This document shows, piece after piece, positions 17,391 to 26,647 of a stretch of 50,545 bases of DNA (the first letter of the stretch is position 1; each line of letters begins with the position of its first letter). Position numbers and translations under genes: made by a program. This DNA comes from Oceanospirillum beijerinckii DSM 7166 (GTDB lineage Bacteria; Pseudomonadota; Gammaproteobacteria; Pseudomonadales; Halomonadaceae), in NCBI RefSeq assembly GCF_000422425.1, contig NZ_AULT01000048.1, positions 1-50,545 of the forward strand, given 5' to 3'. The notes below the pieces were generated by a model. It did not search any database. It saw nothing but the letters and a program-made list of their open reading frames with translations, and was not told the DNA's origin.

Positions 17391-19151
17391 TTACATCTCC
17401 TCAGGTGCGCTAACACCCAACAGCTGCAGGCCATTTGCCAACACCTGGCGTACCGCTTCACCCAGTGCCAGACGGGCATTACGGATTTGGGCGTCATCTT
17501 CCAACACTTTCAGCGCGTTGTAGCAAGAATGGAAATCGCTGGCCAGATCTTTCAGATACTGCGCCATAACGTGCGGCTCATAGTTCAGAGCACAGCTTTC
17601 CAGCACCTCAGGGTAACGGGCCAGCGCTACCATCAGATCTTTTTCGTAATCGCTGTCCAGTTTTTCCAGTGCAGCCAGTCCCGCAGCCTGATCAAAACTC
17701 CAACCATGCTCAGGCAGCTTACGCATGACGCTGCAAGCACGGGCGTGAGCGTACTGAATGTAGTAAACCGGGTTATCTTTGGATTGGGATTTCGCCAGAT
17801 CCAGATCGAAGCCCATATGCTGATCAGACTTACGGCTGACATAGAAGAAACGTGCCGCATCGTTACCCACCTCATCACGTAGCTCACGCAGCGTCACGAA
17901 GGAACCGGAACGGGTCGACATCTGTACTCGCTCAGAACCACGGTACAGAATCGCAAACTGCACCAGACGGAAGTCCAGTTTATCCAATGGATAACCCAGC
18001 GCCTGACACACCGCTTTCAGACGCGGCAGGTAACCGTGGTGATCAGCACCAAACAGGTACAACACCTTGTCAAAACCACGCTCAAACTTGTTGTGCATAT
18101 AGGCGATATCGGACGCAAAGTAAGTCGTCATACCATTATCGCGTACCACACAACGGTCTTTATCATCACCAAATGCGGTCGAGCGGAACCACTGGGCACC
18201 GTTCTCTTCGTAGATATGTCCCGCATCGGTCAGCTTCTTCAGCGCAGTCTCAACATCACCACCACGGGTCAGGGAACGCTCGGAGAACCATTCCTCATAT
18301 TTAACACCAAACTCGCCCAGATCATTTTCGATATCGCCACGGATATCTTCCAGCGCGATATCAAAGACCTGCTCGTAACCTTCTGCCCCAAGCAAGGCTT
18401 TGGCTTGCGCAATCAGACCATCGATATGAGCTTCTTTATCGCCGCCTTGAGGCTCATCAGCCGGTACACCGGCAAAAACGTCAGCCGCCGCTTTTACCAG
18501 AGAGGTTTCAAACTGAGCCTGAACCTTAGCGGCGATATCACGGATGTAATCACCCTTATAGCCGTTGCTTGGGAAGTCAAAGCTTTCGCCATTGCTTTCC
18601 AGATAACGCAGCCACACGCTGGTGGCCAGAATATCCATCTGACGACCGGCATCGTTGACATAGTACTCACGGTGAACATCAAAGCCTGCCGCAGCCAGCA
18701 GATCAGAGACCGTTGCACCGTAAGCCGCGCCACGGCCATGGCCCACGTGCAGAGGTCCGGTTGGGTTAGCCGATACAAATTCCACTTGGATTTTCTGCTT
18801 TTGACCCACTTGGCTCAGACCGTATTGATCTTTCTCAGACAGCACCTTGCCCACAACCGCAGTAATGGTGGCCGCACTGGCAAAGAAGTTAATAAAGCCA
18901 GGACCCGCGATATCCACCTGGGTCACATTCTGGCTTTCCGGCAGCGCATCAACCAGCTTTTGAGCCAGATCTCGGGGTGCACATCCTGCCGGTTTAGCTA
19001 ACATCAGAGCAATATTGGTGGCAAAGTCGCCATGGGCCTTATCTTTGGTATTTTCCACCATGATACGTGGCGTCAGGTCGGCAGGTAATACCTCCTGCTG
19101 CTTCAGAGTATCAATGGCGCTACCAATCAGTTCTGCAATATGTTCTTTCAT
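17391..19151 (-). CDS. argS: Arginyl-tRNA synthetase
   Basis: Class I aminoacyl-tRNA synthetase charging tRNA-Arg. The 586-residue protein has the HIGH-type motif in VEFVSANPTGPLHVGHGRGA, a degenerate KMSK region (ERVQMSTRSG) and the C-terminal DALR anticodon-binding domain (ARAC...LARYPEVLE). The N-terminal Add-1 domain is present. A good promoter lies upstream at 19218-19246, and the SPOR gene follows by 3 bp. Confidence 0.97.
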   Translation of the reverse strand: MKEHIAELIGSAIDTLKQQEVLPADLTPRIMVENTKDKAHGDFATNIALMLAKPAGCAPRDLAQKLVDALPESQNVTQVDIAGPGFINFFASAATITAVVGKVLSEKDQYGLSQVGQKQKIQVEFVSANPTGPLHVGHGRGAAYGATVSDLLAAAGFDVHREYYVNDAGRQMDILATSVWLRYLESNGESFDFPSNGYKGDYIRDIAAKVQAQFETSLVKAAADVFAGVPADEPQGGDKEAHIDGLIAQAKALLGAEGYEQVFDIALEDIRGDIENDLGEFGVKYEEWFSERSLTRGGDVETALKKLTDAGHIYEENGAQWFRSTAFGDDKDRCVVRDNGMTTYFASDIAYMHNKFERGFDKVLYLFGADHHGYLPRLKAVCQALGYPLDKLDFRLVQFAILYRGSERVQMSTRSGSFVTLRELRDEVGNDAARFFYVSRKSDQHMGFDLDLAKSQSKDNPVYYIQYAHARACSVMRKLPEHGWSFDQAAGLAALEKLDSDYEKDLMVALARYPEVLESCALNYEPHVMAQYLKDLASDFHSCYNALKVLEDDAQIRNARLALGEAVRQVLANGLQLLGVSAPEEM

Positions 19152-19217
19152 TTCGATCCGAATCTGTTAACCAAATAGGGGAAGGGCAATACCCGTCGAT
19201 AAAAAATATAGCCGGAT

Positions 19218-19246
19218 ATTATCGTCTTTATTTACGCTGCTGTTAA
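19218..19246 (-). promoter_or_regulatory. Sigma70-type promoter of argS
   Basis: The minus strand reads TTAACA (19246-19241), a 17-nt spacer and GATAAT (19223-19218), matching 5 of 6 consensus bases in each box. The argS start lies about 60 bp downstream of the expected transcript start. Confidence 0.65.
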
Positions 19247-19313
19247 CTGGAAAATGCGCTCCAGGGCAGGAAATTCGTGCAAGTGTCTTGATTTAGCTTT
19301 CGCAACGTAAAGA

Positions 19314-21719
19314 CTACAGCGTTTCCTGAGGGTCCACATCCAGCGACCAACGAACCTTTCGACTTAACGGCTCCATCTCAATCGCCCGTATCAGGATTTC
19401 TAAATACTGATGCAAAGCCGCCCGTCGACTTGCCTGCAACCAGATCTGCATATGGTAACGACCAAAACGACGTTCCATAGGCGAGGGCAGAGGCCCAACC
19501 CGTTCCAGATCAGGTAAACCCTGTGGATACATTAAGGTAAGCTGGGATTCCGCCGCCTGCATAATCTGTTGTAGAAAACTCTCTACATCCTCACGCCTTG
19601 GAGCCTCCGCACGCAATAATGCCATGTAGGTATATGGCGGTAATAACGCATCCTGACGCTGACCCAATAATTGTCGGGAAAACTCGCTGTAGTTATGCTT
19701 GGCCAACAGCTTTAACAACTCATCTTCCGGATGATGGGTTTGTACCACGACCTTGCCTTTACGACTGGCCCGCCCCGCTCGTCCAGCCACCTGAGTGAGC
19801 AGCTGCCCCATACGCTCCAAACCACGAAAATCGGCACTATAAAAACCACCATCCGCATCCAATACCACCACCAGAGACACTTCCGGGAAATGATGTCCTT
19901 TCGCCAACATCTGGGTACCGACCAAAACACAGGGTTTTCCACTACGTACCTGATCCAGTACTTTTTCCATAGCGCCTTTGCGGCTGACACTGTCCCGATC
20001 AATCCTCAATACAGGCCAATCACTGAGCGCACGCTCCAACGCCTCTTCGGTACGCTCAGTGCCACTACCCACAGGTTTAAGGTCATGTTTACCACATTTA
20101 GGGCAGGATTGAGGGATCGCCCGAACGGTATCACAATGATGGCAGTGAAGTCTGGGCGGTTCTTTATGCAACGTCATACGGGCATCACAATGATTACACT
20201 GAGCGATCCATCCACAATCATGACACATCAAGGTCGGGGCAAATCCCCTACGATTGATAAACACCAATACCTGACCGTTACTCTCCAGGTGCTGACGCAT
20301 CACTTGCAGCAAGCCAAAGTCCACTCCCTGCTGCAAACGACGGTTTTTAATATCATGTAGATAGATTTTTGGTAGCTGACTGGTTTCACCCGCTCTTTGA
20401 GTTAACTGCAACCCGTGATAACGCCCGGTTTCGACATTATACAGGCTCTCAAGAGAAGGGGTTGCGGATCCCAATAATACAGGTACCTGACTCATTTTAC
20501 CGCGCACTACGGCCAGGTCTCGGGCAGAGTAACGGATGCCATCACCCTGCTTATAAGACGCATCATGTTCCTCGTCGACAATAATCAGTCCTAAATCGTG
20601 AAAAGGGGCCAGTACAGCAGAGCGGGTGCCGATCAGAATCCGCGCTTTACCATCACGCGCCAGTAACCAGGCATCCAGTCTTTCTTTTTCGTTTAAACCT
20701 GAGTGAAAGGTGAGCACAGGGAGAGCAAAACGCTTTTTGAAACGCTGCACAGTTTGTGGCGCTAAACCAATTTCAGGCACCAATACCAGCACTTGACGCT
20801 GCTGTTTTAATATTTCAGCAGCAATCTGTAAGTAAACCTCCGTTTTACCGCTGCCTGTAATACCTTCTAACAGGAAAGTGTCTGCAGTATTTGCAACAAC
20901 CGCCTGCTCTGCAACGCTTACACCATCCTGTTTCTGCAGCAAATCTTTTAGTGCCTGGCTTGGCTCTTTACTCCCCTTTTCTGCACCACTCCTATCTTCA
21001 CCTTCATTAGCGTCATCATAGGTATCATCAGTCACGGTAGAGCGCCCAAGAACCCGGTCTACAACGAATTGCTGCTGTTTATTCAGCACCAAAGGGACTT
21101 CCGCCAATATAGCGGAAGATGCTGTGCTACGAGTTAAATGCTTCGATTGCTGATGGCGGCATACCAGTCCCTTATCCTCCAACGCAGTCATCTGACTGAG
21201 AGCAAAGCCCAGTGAGCGCAACACTGTAGCAGCCACTGGTTGCTGATGTTTTTGCAGCTCCTTTAATAAGGCCGCTTGCTTACTGGCACGGCGAATCTGC
21301 TGAGGATCCAGCTTGTAACCGCTGAGCGTGGCCTGCCAGTAGGTTTCCTCCTGAATATGCGCGGCACCGCCCTGACGCAACAAAGGCGGCAACATCAAGG
21401 CAATCACTTCACCAATAGGCCCATGACAATAGCGAGCTAACCACTGCGCCAGCTGTAACTGCTCTTCACTTAATAAAGACGCATCATCAAGCAGCTCAGC
21501 AATAGGCTTCAGTTTTTCCAGCGCTACATCCGGTGTCACCTGACGCTGCATAATGACGCCAATCAGCTCTCGGTTGCGATACGGCACCCGCACCCGTGCC
21601 CCCACCGGTAAATAGCTATTTTGCAACTGAGGTGGAATAACATAGTCAAAACAACGCCTTAAAGGGACGGGTAACGCTACTCGTATTACGGATAACTCAT
21701 CATCAAATAATGAAGGCAT
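19314..21719 (-). CDS. priA: Primosomal protein N' (replication-restart helicase PriA)
   Basis: Superfamily 2 helicase that reloads the replisome at stalled forks. Visible are the N-terminal DNA-binding domain (RVALPVPLRRCFDYVIP, GARVRVPYRNRELIGV), Walker A GITGSGKTEVYL, DEEH box VDEEHDASYKQ, zinc-binding cysteine pairs (CHDCGWIAQCNHC, CHHC, CPKC), and helicase motif VI QVAGRAGRASRKG. At 801 residues it is about 70 longer than usual. The excess lies between the Q-motif region (LNKQQQFVVDRVL) and Walker A, an acidic low-complexity insert at roughly residues 222-275. It is divergent from rpmE. Confidence 0.95.
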   Translation of the reverse strand: MPSLFDDELSVIRVALPVPLRRCFDYVIPPQLQNSYLPVGARVRVPYRNRELIGVIMQRQVTPDVALEKLKPIAELLDDASLLSEEQLQLAQWLARYCHGPIGEVIALMLPPLLRQGGAAHIQEETYWQATLSGYKLDPQQIRRASKQAALLKELQKHQQPVAATVLRSLGFALSQMTALEDKGLVCRHQQSKHLTRSTASSAILAEVPLVLNKQQQFVVDRVLGRSTVTDDTYDDANEGEDRSGAEKGSKEPSQALKDLLQKQDGVSVAEQAVVANTADTFLLEGITGSGKTEVYLQIAAEILKQQRQVLVLVPEIGLAPQTVQRFKKRFALPVLTFHSGLNEKERLDAWLLARDGKARILIGTRSAVLAPFHDLGLIIVDEEHDASYKQGDGIRYSARDLAVVRGKMSQVPVLLGSATPSLESLYNVETGRYHGLQLTQRAGETSQLPKIYLHDIKNRRLQQGVDFGLLQVMRQHLESNGQVLVFINRRGFAPTLMCHDCGWIAQCNHCDARMTLHKEPPRLHCHHCDTVRAIPQSCPKCGKHDLKPVGSGTERTEEALERALSDWPVLRIDRDSVSRKGAMEKVLDQVRSGKPCVLVGTQMLAKGHHFPEVSLVVVLDADGGFYSADFRGLERMGQLLTQVAGRAGRASRKGKVVVQTHHPEDELLKLLAKHNYSEFSRQLLGQRQDALLPPYTYMALLRAEAPRREDVESFLQQIMQAAESQLTLMYPQGLPDLERVGPLPSPMERRFGRYHMQIWLQASRRAALHQYLEILIRAIEMEPLSRKVRWSLDVDPQETL

Positions 21720-21728
21720 CTTTGCCTC

Positions 21729-21756
21729 TTGCCTATATGAAAATCTCTGCTATTAT
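21729..21756 (+). promoter_or_regulatory. Candidate promoter of rpmE
   Basis: TTGCCT (21729-21734), a 16-nt spacer and TATTAT (21751-21756) fit a sigma70 promoter. It would give a leader of about 110 nt before rpmE. Confidence 0.5.
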
Positions 21757-21822
21757 GCCTCACCCTCTTATGTGACTCATAATACAGACTGCATAAGATA
21801 ACCGGTTTTTTACTACGACCTT

Positions 21823-21854
21823 GAACGGTGCCTGGCAAGACCAGGTGGCGGTTC
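21823..21854 (+). promoter_or_regulatory. Imperfect hairpin in the rpmE leader
   Basis: Outer arms GAAC and GTTC and inner arms CCTGG and CCAGG form a hairpin with an internal loop, ending 22 bp before the rpmE ATG. The ribosome site GAGG is itself followed by CCTC, able to pair with it. Ribosomal protein L31 is reported to regulate its own mRNA in E. coli; a similar leader role here is inference. Confidence 0.4.
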
Positions 21855-21876
21855 ATATTGATAGAGGTTTCCTCCA

Positions 21877-22089
21877 ATGAAAGATGGTATCCATCCTAAT
21901 TACACCGAAGTGAAAGCAACTTGTACTTGCGGTCACACTTTCGACCTGCGTTCTACTCTGGGCAAAGACCTGCACGTAGACGTATGCTCTCAGTGTCACC
22001 CTTTCTACACTGGTAAGCAGAAGCAAGCTTCTACTGGTGGTCGTGTTGACAAGTTCAAGCAGCGTTTTGCAAGCCGCGTTAAGCGCTAA
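21877..22089 (+). CDS. rpmE: 50S ribosomal protein L31 (zinc-binding form)
   Basis: A 70-residue ribosomal protein bL31. Cysteines C16, C18, C37 and C40 form the zinc site (CTC...CSQC), so this is the zinc-containing C+ type; a zinc-free paralogue may exist elsewhere. The family N-terminus MKDGIHPNY and the HPFYTGKQK stretch are exact. It has its own terminator and a structured leader. Confidence 0.97.
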   Translation: MKDGIHPNYTEVKATCTCGHTFDLRSTLGKDLHVDVCSQCHPFYTGKQKQASTGGRVDKFKQRFASRVKR

Positions 22090-22109
22090 GCAATTGCAGT
22101 TTGTAAAAG

Positions 22110-22133
22110 AGGCACCTTTTGGGTGCCTTTTTT
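22110..22133 (+). terminator. Rho-independent terminator of rpmE
   Basis: AGGCACC (22110-22116) pairs with GGTGCCT (22122-22128), followed by a T-run, 20 bp after the rpmE stop. Confidence 0.9.
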
Positions 22134-22497
22134 GTTTCCAAGCACACAAATTGCCCTTTAGCATTACGGCCCTCTGCTCTCCCCTCTTTTCTTTCCCTTG
22201 CCTGCCCAAACTCGGTAAAAATATTTCACCCGCAACAAGTTATTGTCATCCCTATCTAAAAGTAGCTTATATAAGCACAAAGACTTTCGTGTCAGACTGA
22301 TTCTACCGCTGACCCATTATGACCCACTGGGCGTAGTCAAATTACAACAGCTTGATTTTCATAGCGTTTTTTTGGAATAAAACCGCCTTTTTTTTGTAAA
22401 AAAAGTTCTTTGACTTTTGTACTATGCTCGTCTTGTTCGCACTGGTATTTTTCTATATGCTCTGAAATGCTAAACCCTAACAACCGGAACATAAAAA
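22134..22497. other. Intergenic region upstream of maeB
   Basis: About 360 bases without a gene. It contains a perfect 12-bp palindrome GCTTATATAAGC (22265-22276), a direct repeat TGACCCA-tta-TGACCCA (22310-22326), and a T-tract/A-tract dyad (22389-22404) with centre GT. The maeB promoter must lie here, probably just downstream of the A-tract dyad, but no pair of boxes is compelling. Confidence 0.5.
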
Positions 22498-23742
22498 ATG
22501 TCAGACAATATGAAACAAGCTGCGCTGGACTATCATGCTTATCCAACTCCAGGGAAATTGAGTGTTGAGATTAGCACGCCAGCAGAAACAGCTCGCGACC
22601 TGTCCCTGGCTTACAGCCCAGGCGTTGCTGAGCCTTGCCGTGAAATTGCAAAAGACCCAGAAAATGCCTACCGCTACACCGGTAAAGGCAATCTGGTTGC
22701 TGTAATCTCCGACGGTAGTGCTATTCTGGGTCTGGGTAATCTGGGTCCAATGGCCAGTAAGCCAGTAATGGAAGGTAAGAGCCTGCTGTTCAAGCGCTTC
22801 GCTAATATCAACTCTGTTGATGTTGAAGTGAACGCCGAAAGCCCACAAGCCTTTATTGATACGGTTGCCCGTATCGCCGACACTTACGGCGGTATCAACC
22901 TGGAAGATATCAAAGCCCCTGAGTGTTTCGAAATTGAACGCACTCTGATCGAACAGTGCGATATCCCTGTATTCCACGATGATCAGCACGGTACTGCGAT
23001 TGTAACTGCAGCGGGTATGCTGAACGCTCTGGAAATTCAGGGCAAAACGATCGAAGAAGCCAAAATCGTATGCCTAGGTGCGGGTGCAGCGGCGATTGCT
23101 TGTATGAAACTGCTGGTGAGCTGTGGCTCCAAGCCAGAAAACATCTACATGCTGGATCGTAAAGGCGTTATCCATAGCGGCCGTGATGACCTGAACCAGT
23201 ACAAAGCGATGTTCGCAAACGACACCGATAAGCGCACCCTGGATGATGCGATTGATGGTGCTGACGTATTCGTTGGCCTGTCTGGTCCTAACCTGCTGTC
23301 TGCTGAGCAACTGGCGAAAATGGCACCTAAGCCAATCGTATTTGCCTGTTCTAACCCAGACCCAGAGATCAGCCCAGAGCTGGCTAATGCCACTCGTGAT
23401 GACCTGATCATGGCGACTGGCCGCTCTGACTATCCAAACCAGGTGAACAACGTACTGGGTTTCCCATTCATCTTCCGTGGCGCTCTGGACGTTCGTGCAG
23501 CACGCATCAACGAAGAGATGAAAGTAGCTGCAGCTCACGCCATTAAAGACCTGGCGAAAGAGACCGTTACCCAGGAAGTAATCGACGCTTACGATGGCGT
23601 TCAACTGGAGTTTGGTCCTGACTATATCATTCCCAAGCCAACCGATTCCCGTCTGCTGGGTGTAGTATCTGCTGCGGTAGCTCGAGCAGCTGTAGATTCT
23701 GGTGTAGCACGTCTGCCATACCCAGAGCACTACCCACTGTAA
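22498..23742 (+). CDS. maeB: Malic enzyme, short form
   Basis: Oxidative decarboxylation of malate to pyruvate and CO2 with reduction of NAD(P). The 414-residue protein has the malic N-terminal domain ([41 protein letters not shown]), the metal-binding ECFEIE and [11 protein letters not shown] segments, and the Rossmann loop [15 protein letters not shown]. It lacks the C-terminal phosphotransacetylase-like domain of E. coli MaeB, as does the Pseudomonas protein. Cofactor preference cannot be told by eye. The ATG follows a weak GGAA site; a strong terminator follows. Confidence 0.94.
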   Translation: MSDNMKQAALDYHAYPTPGKLSVEISTPAETARDLSLAYSPGVAEPCREIAKDPENAYRYTGKGNLVAVISDGSAILGLGNLGPMASKPVMEGKSLLFKRFANINSVDVEVNAESPQAFIDTVARIADTYGGINLEDIKAPECFEIERTLIEQCDIPVFHDDQHGTAIVTAAGMLNALEIQGKTIEEAKIVCLGAGAAAIACMKLLVSCGSKPENIYMLDRKGVIHSGRDDLNQYKAMFANDTDKRTLDDAIDGADVFVGLSGPNLLSAEQLAKMAPKPIVFACSNPDPEISPELANATRDDLIMATGRSDYPNQVNNVLGFPFIFRGALDVRAARINEEMKVAAAHAIKDLAKETVTQEVIDAYDGVQLEFGPDYIIPKPTDSRLLGVVSAAVARAAVDSGVARLPYPEHYPL

Positions 23743-23790
23743 GACACTATGCGCGAAATAAATGTCCACACGACATTCGTTCCGGCATAA

Positions 23791-23822
23791 AAAACGGCAC
23801 CTCACAAGGGTGCCGTTTTTTT
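23791..23822 (+). terminator. Rho-independent terminator of maeB, possibly bidirectional
   Basis: CGGCACC (23795-23801) pairs with GGTGCCG (23809-23815), flanked by an A-run and a T-run so it can work for both converging genes, maeB and mrcA. Confidence 0.85.
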
Positions 23823-23969
23823 AACTGAACCTTTCCGCCATATATCACACCTTATAAGCTCGCACCCTCGTATCCCTTACCTTCTTGCTGACAGGGTTAA
23901 GTGGCCGACAAGCTTATCTTCACCGACAGCCACATCGCAGCAACAATCAAATTAGCTTTTGGCAACACT

Positions 23970-26480
23970 CTAGAACAGTGACTCAGGCGCGGGAGAAGCT
24001 TCTACTCCACCGGGAGATACCCCCATCGCTTTCTCTGAAGAGGATGTCGGCACTGCCTTCTCCATTTTAGGTACGTTCTCTACCCGGAAAACCTCAAAGA
24101 TTGCATTAGACTGGCCAGGGTGGGCACGCTTGCCTGTATCCGGGTCGATACGCACCGTGGTAATGCCAACAGGTTGCTTCATACTACTCTCAGGTCTGTC
24201 TTTCAGCATTTCTGCCATAAAATCAATCCAGACTGGTAATGCAGCTTTACTACCATACTCCCCTGTATCTTCTGGCTTATCAAAGCCAATCCAGGTCGTA
24301 GCGACAATTTCCTGATTAAAACCGGAGAACCAGGCATCTTTACGGTCATTCGTAGTACCTGTTTTTCCACCGATATCATTACGCTTCAACACTAGCGCCT
24401 TACGGCCGGTACCGAGGCGAATAACATCCTTTAACAGGCTATGCATAATATAAACACTCCGCTCATCTGCTACTCGTGGAGCCACTGGTAAAACCTGATC
24501 ACCTCGCATTACCGTTTGCGTCGTAGCGCTACATTGGCGGCACACAACATTCGGTGTTTCCTGGAACAAAACCTCGCCACTACTGCTTTCAATACGCGCA
24601 ATAAAATAAGGCTTAACTTTATAGCCTCCATTGGCAATCACAGCATAGCCTGCAGCCATTTCGTATGGCGTAATCGTAGCACTGCCTAGTGCCAGAGACA
24701 GATTTCGAGGCAGCTTCTCAATATCAAAACCCAGCCGACCAACAAAATCGATGGCCGACTCAACACCAATCTCCCTTAGGATGCGGATCGATACCAGATT
24801 TCTGGATTTATACAACGCATGACGCAGACGTGTCGGACCATAAAACTTACCGCTGGCGTTACTCGGACGCCAAGCAGACTCCAGGCTGACATCTTCAAAA
24901 ACCACAGGGGCGTCGTTAATAATCGTAGCAGCAGTAAAGCCTTTCTCCAATGCCGCCGTATAAACAAACGGCTTAAAGATAGACCCTGCCTGGCGGCCGC
25001 CCTGATACACCCTGTTAAATTTATTCTGGTAGAAATTAAAGCCACCAATCAGAGCCAGCACACCACCATCTTCTGGAGACATAGACACAAAAGCGCCCTG
25101 AATATCAGGCAGCTGGGACAACCCCCAGCCATCTTCAACAGGCTCGATATAGATCAGGTCACCCCGACGTAGAATATCGGAGACCTTCTTCAACTGGGGG
25201 CCTTTCCATCTCGATGTACGATACGGTGCCGCCCAGGTAACGGTCTCCCAAGGGATATCAATATAGCGGCCTTCTTCGTTCACAACCTGCAGTGTTTTGC
25301 CTTCAGCAACAGAAACAACGGCCGGGACAATATCATTATATGACGGCGCTTCTCGCAACACTTTTATCCAGTTGCTGATATCCTCTCCACTTTCAGACGT
25401 TACACCGGAAGCCTCCAGAGAAATTCCCAGATCTAACTCACCGTCTTCATACTTCTCAGTATTATCCGAAAGGTCTTCTTCAATAAACGCAGGGATATCT
25501 CTTTGCTGTACGGAGCGCCAGCCATGTCGCTTGTCATAATCCAACAAACCTTTAATCAGTGCTGAATTTGCCGCAGCCTGAGCTTTGGAATCTATCGTCG
25601 TGTACACCCGGTAACCCGCTGAGTAGAGATCATCACGCCCCATGCGCTCAGCCACTTCTTTGCGTACCATTTCAGCAATATAAGGTGCTTCCACCTCACG
25701 TTTCAAACCATGATAGCGTGCCGTGATAGGCTCATGCACGGCTTGCTCATAGGCCGGGAGGTCGATCATCTTCAGATCATACATACGCTGAATGATCCAG
25801 TTACGGCGTAACAGAGCCCTGCGAGGGTTCACAATAGGGTTATAGCGGGATGGAGCTTTTGGCAAACCAGCAATCATTGCCAGCTGGGCCAGCGACAGTT
25901 CACTCAACTCCTTGCCGTAATAGACTTCTGCTGCGGCATCAATACCGTAAGCACGATTACCCAGATAGATTTTATTAACGTAAAGTTCCATGATCTCTTG
26001 TTTGCTCAGGATCTGCTCCATCTGCATTGCGATCATGATCTCCTTAAACTTACGGGTAAATGTCTGGTCCAGCGTTAGCAGGTAGTTACGGGCCACCTGC
26101 ATGGTAATAGTACTCCCCCCGGACTGAATACGACCTGTTTGGGCCAGCTGAACAAATGCGCGCGCCAACCCCTTAAGATCAATACCGTTATGGGTGTAAT
26201 AGTTGGTATCTTCCGCAGCTAAAATCGCCAGTGTGAACTCTTTCGGGATTTGATCATAGCGCACAGGATTACGACGCTTCTCTCCAAACTCAGCGATCAG
26301 CTTTTCATCACGGCTAAATATACGTAATGGCGTCTGCAGACGGATATCCCTTAGCTGCTCAATATCAGGTAGCTGTGGTCCCAAATACAGCACTACACTT
26401 AAACCCGCAACACTGGCACCAGCAAAACTTGCCAATAAGGTATACATGGTCCATCTTAAAAACGTTATCAGTGCATTCAT
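23970..26480 (-). CDS. mrcA: Penicillin-binding protein 1A (class A)
   Basis: Bifunctional peptidoglycan glycosyltransferase and transpeptidase in the inner membrane. The 836-residue protein has an N-terminal membrane helix, the GT51 domain (ILAAEDTNYYTHNGIDLKG, GGSTITMQVARN, EIMELYVNKIYLG), an OB-like insert, and the transpeptidase with GSIFKPF (SxxK), SRN (SxN) and GGKTGTTND (KTG). The SxxK box has RQAGSIFKPF where RQPGSSFKPF is common. It is divergent from pilM, the same pairing as ponA-pilM in Pseudomonas. Confidence 0.96.
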   Translation of the reverse strand: MNALITFLRWTMYTLLASFAGASVAGLSVVLYLGPQLPDIEQLRDIRLQTPLRIFSRDEKLIAEFGEKRRNPVRYDQIPKEFTLAILAAEDTNYYTHNGIDLKGLARAFVQLAQTGRIQSGGSTITMQVARNYLLTLDQTFTRKFKEIMIAMQMEQILSKQEIMELYVNKIYLGNRAYGIDAAAEVYYGKELSELSLAQLAMIAGLPKAPSRYNPIVNPRRALLRRNWIIQRMYDLKMIDLPAYEQAVHEPITARYHGLKREVEAPYIAEMVRKEVAERMGRDDLYSAGYRVYTTIDSKAQAAANSALIKGLLDYDKRHGWRSVQQRDIPAFIEEDLSDNTEKYEDGELDLGISLEASGVTSESGEDISNWIKVLREAPSYNDIVPAVVSVAEGKTLQVVNEEGRYIDIPWETVTWAAPYRTSRWKGPQLKKVSDILRRGDLIYIEPVEDGWGLSQLPDIQGAFVSMSPEDGGVLALIGGFNFYQNKFNRVYQGGRQAGSIFKPFVYTAALEKGFTAATIINDAPVVFEDVSLESAWRPSNASGKFYGPTRLRHALYKSRNLVSIRILREIGVESAIDFVGRLGFDIEKLPRNLSLALGSATITPYEMAAGYAVIANGGYKVKPYFIARIESSSGEVLFQETPNVVCRQCSATTQTVMRGDQVLPVAPRVADERSVYIMHSLLKDVIRLGTGRKALVLKRNDIGGKTGTTNDRKDAWFSGFNQEIVATTWIGFDKPEDTGEYGSKAALPVWIDFMAEMLKDRPESSMKQPVGITTVRIDPDTGKRAHPGQSNAIFEVFRVENVPKMEKAVPTSSSEKAMGVSPGGVEASPAPESLF

Positions 26481-26540
26481 GAAGCTCCGCGTCCCATATC
26501 TTTAATCGCCGGGGCTGCCTGCATTAGCAGCAAAGCTGCC

Positions 26541-26571
26541 ATTATAGGCAACTAGGGCACCTAGATTCCAA
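26541..26571 (-). promoter_or_regulatory. Candidate promoter of mrcA
   Basis: The minus strand has a perfect TATAAT (26546-26541), preceded by TGCC and, 19 nt upstream, TTGGAA. The wide spacing lowers confidence. A CTAGG-TGC-CCTAG dyad lies within the spacer. Confidence 0.45.
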
Positions 26572-26647
26572 TTGCATATGGATGGTGAAAAGATTTAATT
26601 TTTATCTCTGACACTTTTTCTAGACTTTGACACTCAAGGAAGCGGTC

